A stretch of DNA of 18,791 nt. It comes from an uncultured Collinsella sp. GTDB lineage: Bacteria > Actinomycetota > Coriobacteriia > Coriobacteriales > Coriobacteriaceae. The stretch covers positions 1 to 18,791 of the forward strand of contig CABQLM010000040.1 in assembly GCA_902465105.1 (NCBI GenBank), read 5' to 3'. Of the stretch, positions 15,875-18,791 are shown piece after piece. The position numbers and the translations under genes were made by a program. The notes beneath the pieces were generated by a model. It was given only the letters and a program-made list of their open reading frames with translations. It searched no databases and was not told where the DNA came from. The first letter of the stretch is position 1; each line of letters opens with the position of its first letter.

Positions 15875-15973
15875 CTGTTGGTACCTCGACCTTGGATGCT
15901 CGCTCCACCGGCGGCTTCCCAGTCCGAGGCGAATAGCGTCGCCCGCGGGCGACAAGAAACGAAAGGTGAAACA
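15875..15973 (+). promoter_or_regulatory. rpsO leader with perfect hairpin, candidate S15 regulatory RNA
   Basis: GTCGCCCGCGGGCGAC at 15938-15953 is a perfect 16-base palindrome that folds as a 6-bp GC stem with a CGCG loop, ending 7 bases before GAAAGG. Upstream, CCTCG (15894-15898) can pair with CGAGG (15924-15928) to close a larger domain. S15 leaders that mimic its 16S site are known in several bacterial groups; I cannot match this one to a described class. Confidence 0.45.
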
Positions 15974-16252
15974 ATGACTGTTTCCAAAGAGCGCAAGGCG
16001 GAGCTGACTGCCCAGTTCGGTAACACCCCGGTCGACACCGGCAACCCCAAGGTTCAGGTCGCCATCCTGTCCGAGCGCATCAAGGAGCTGACCGAGCACA
16101 TGAAGTCCCACCAGAAGGACTTCCACACCCGTCGTGGCCTGCTCATGCTCGTCGGCCGTCGTCGTCGTCTTCTCTCCTACATCAAGAAGAACGACATCGT
16201 CGAGTACCGTGAGCTCATCAAGGCTCTGGGCATCCGCGACAACATCCAGTAA
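15974..16252 (+). CDS. rpsO: Small ribosomal subunit protein uS15
   Basis: A 92-residue protein beginning MTVSKERKAELTAQFGNTP and containing DTGNPKVQVAILSERIKELTEHM, HQKDFHTRRGLLMLVGRRRRLL and YRELIKALGIR, the complete uS15 pattern at about family length (88-92). S15 binds the h20-h21-h22 junction of 16S rRNA and is a primary assembly protein of the platform. ATG 15974 is 6-7 bases after GAAAGGTG; upstream in-frame ATGs are in the leader and do not extend the conserved domain. As in many bacteria it is followed by pnp, but a strong terminator lies between them here. Confidence 0.98.
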   Translation: MTVSKERKAELTAQFGNTPVDTGNPKVQVAILSERIKELTEHMKSHQKDFHTRRGLLMLVGRRRRLLSYIKKNDIVEYRELIKALGIRDNIQ

Positions 16253-16267
16253 GGATTTGTACATGCT

Positions 16268-16299
16268 AAGAGCGTCCTGCGCAGCGGGGCGCTCTTTTT
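16268..16299 (+). terminator. Rho-independent terminator between rpsO and pnp
   Basis: AAGAGCG (16268-16274) pairs with CGCTCTT (16290-16296), and the stem continues inward through UCCUGC/GCGGGG with two G-U pairs to a 3-base loop. A T run ends at 16299. It should end most rpsO transcripts and attenuate read-through into pnp. Confidence 0.9.
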
Positions 16300-16318
16300 G
16301 TGTAAGGGCGCGAACAAT

Positions 16319-16389
16319 CACGCTCTGAAGCGTGGCGGGGGCAGGGGGCCCGCGTCACATGAGAAGCCCGCAGGCAAGGGGCCTGTGGG
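16319..16389 (+). promoter_or_regulatory. Structured pnp leader with two hairpins
   Basis: CACGCT (16319-16324) pairs with AGCGTG (16329-16334), and CCCGCAGGC (16367-16375) pairs with GCCTGTGGG (16381-16389) with one G-U pair around AAGGG. The second hairpin ends two bases before the AAAGGAG Shine-Dalgarno. In E. coli a leader stem before pnp is cut by RNase III and then used by PNPase to repress itself; a similar role here is inference. I see no convincing promoter in 16300-16402. Confidence 0.5.
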
Positions 16390-16402
16390 GTAAAGGAGAA
16401 CA

Positions 16403-18649
<2,247 letters not shown>

Positions 18650-18672
18650 CAGCCAAACATAAGCAGCTCAAT

Positions 18673-18703
18673 AAGGGCGACTCCGCACAGGGGCCGCCCT
18701 TTT
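18673..18703 (+). terminator. Rho-independent terminator after pnp
   Basis: AAGGGCG (18673-18679) pairs with CGCCCTT (18695-18701); after an A-C mismatch CTCC pairs with GGGG around GCACA. The T run is short (18700-18703), so termination may be partial. Confidence 0.75.
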
Positions 18704-18726
18704 GCTTGCGCCCGGGAGGGACGCAT

Positions 18727-18774
18727 ATGAAGTTTCCTGCTCTACAGTCCTGCGCAAGACGGAAAGCACATTAA
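18727..18774 (+). CDS. Candidate 15-codon leader peptide
   Basis: GGGAGGG at 18714-18720 lies six bases before ATG 18727, which opens a 15-codon frame (MKFPALQSCARRKAH) ending at TAA 18772-18774. The Shine-Dalgarno is among the better ones in the window, yet the frame is too short for an ordinary protein. The stop codon falls exactly in the loop of the hairpin described separately, the arrangement expected of a translated attenuator in front of a regulated gene. No amino acid is enriched enough to name a sensed pool; the last residues include Arg-Arg-Lys. It may equally be a chance frame. The gene it would control lies beyond the window. Confidence 0.4.
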   Translation: MKFPALQSCARRKAH

Positions 18775-18789
18775 GTGCTTTCCTTTGCG
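18753..18789 (+). promoter_or_regulatory. Hairpin overlapping the leader-peptide stop, candidate attenuator
   Basis: GGAAAGCAC (18761-18769) pairs perfectly with GTGCTTTCC (18775-18783) around ATTAA, and CGCAA (18753-18757) can pair with TTGCG (18785-18789) outside it. Only three T follow the inner stem, so as a terminator it is weak in what can be seen; it could act as an attenuator, an RNA stability element or a terminator continuing off the window. Confidence 0.5.
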
Positions 18790-18791
18790 TG

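Overview
The window is a dense, GC-rich, housekeeping stretch of a bacterial chromosome in which every supported gene lies on the + strand. The gene order comEA-comEC-holA-rpsT-lepA-(dusB)-hemW-dnaJ-dnaJ-mtaB-phoH-ybeY-dgkA-era-recO-rpsO-pnp is a version of a block shared by Firmicutes and Actinobacteria. High GC with a dgkA-type kinase between ybeY and era, and Gly/Ala/Asp/Glu-rich proteins, suggest a Coriobacteriia member close to Collinsella. That assignment is inference from gene order and protein style; no rRNA gene is present to confirm it.

Layout. 1-3836: the end of comEA (cut by the window edge), the comEC DNA-uptake channel and holA (polymerase III delta subunit). 3837-4307: rpsT (S20) as its own unit, with an extended -10 promoter, a structured leader, two Shine-Dalgarno copies and a strong terminator. 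4310-8427: lepA-dusB-hemW, starting at a promoter whose predicted +1 is the first base of the lepA ATG. 8428-10819: two consecutive dnaJ-type genes. The first is unusual: its substrate-binding C-terminal half is replaced by about three membrane helices. 10829-15835: a tight unit mtaB-phoH-ybeY-dgkA-era-recO covering tRNA modification, rRNA maturation, small-subunit assembly, lipid carrier phosphorylation and recombination repair. 15860-18703: rpsO and pnp, each with a hairpin-bearing leader and a terminator. 18704-18791: a candidate 15-codon leader peptide whose stop codon lies in the loop of a hairpin, probably the regulatory front of a gene beyond the window.

Function. Most of the content serves translation and RNA handling: S20, S15, LepA, DusB, MtaB, YbeY, Era, PhoH and PNPase all act on ribosomes, tRNA or RNA. 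The two J-proteins add protein quality control. There is no mobile element, CRISPR array, tRNA or rRNA gene. The points that deserve attention are the membrane-anchored DnaJ variant occupying the slot where hrcA is usual, the leader-peptide/hairpin at the right edge, a promoter box shared by lepA and the first dnaJ, the ribosomal-protein leaders, and a 65-residue acidic extension on Era.
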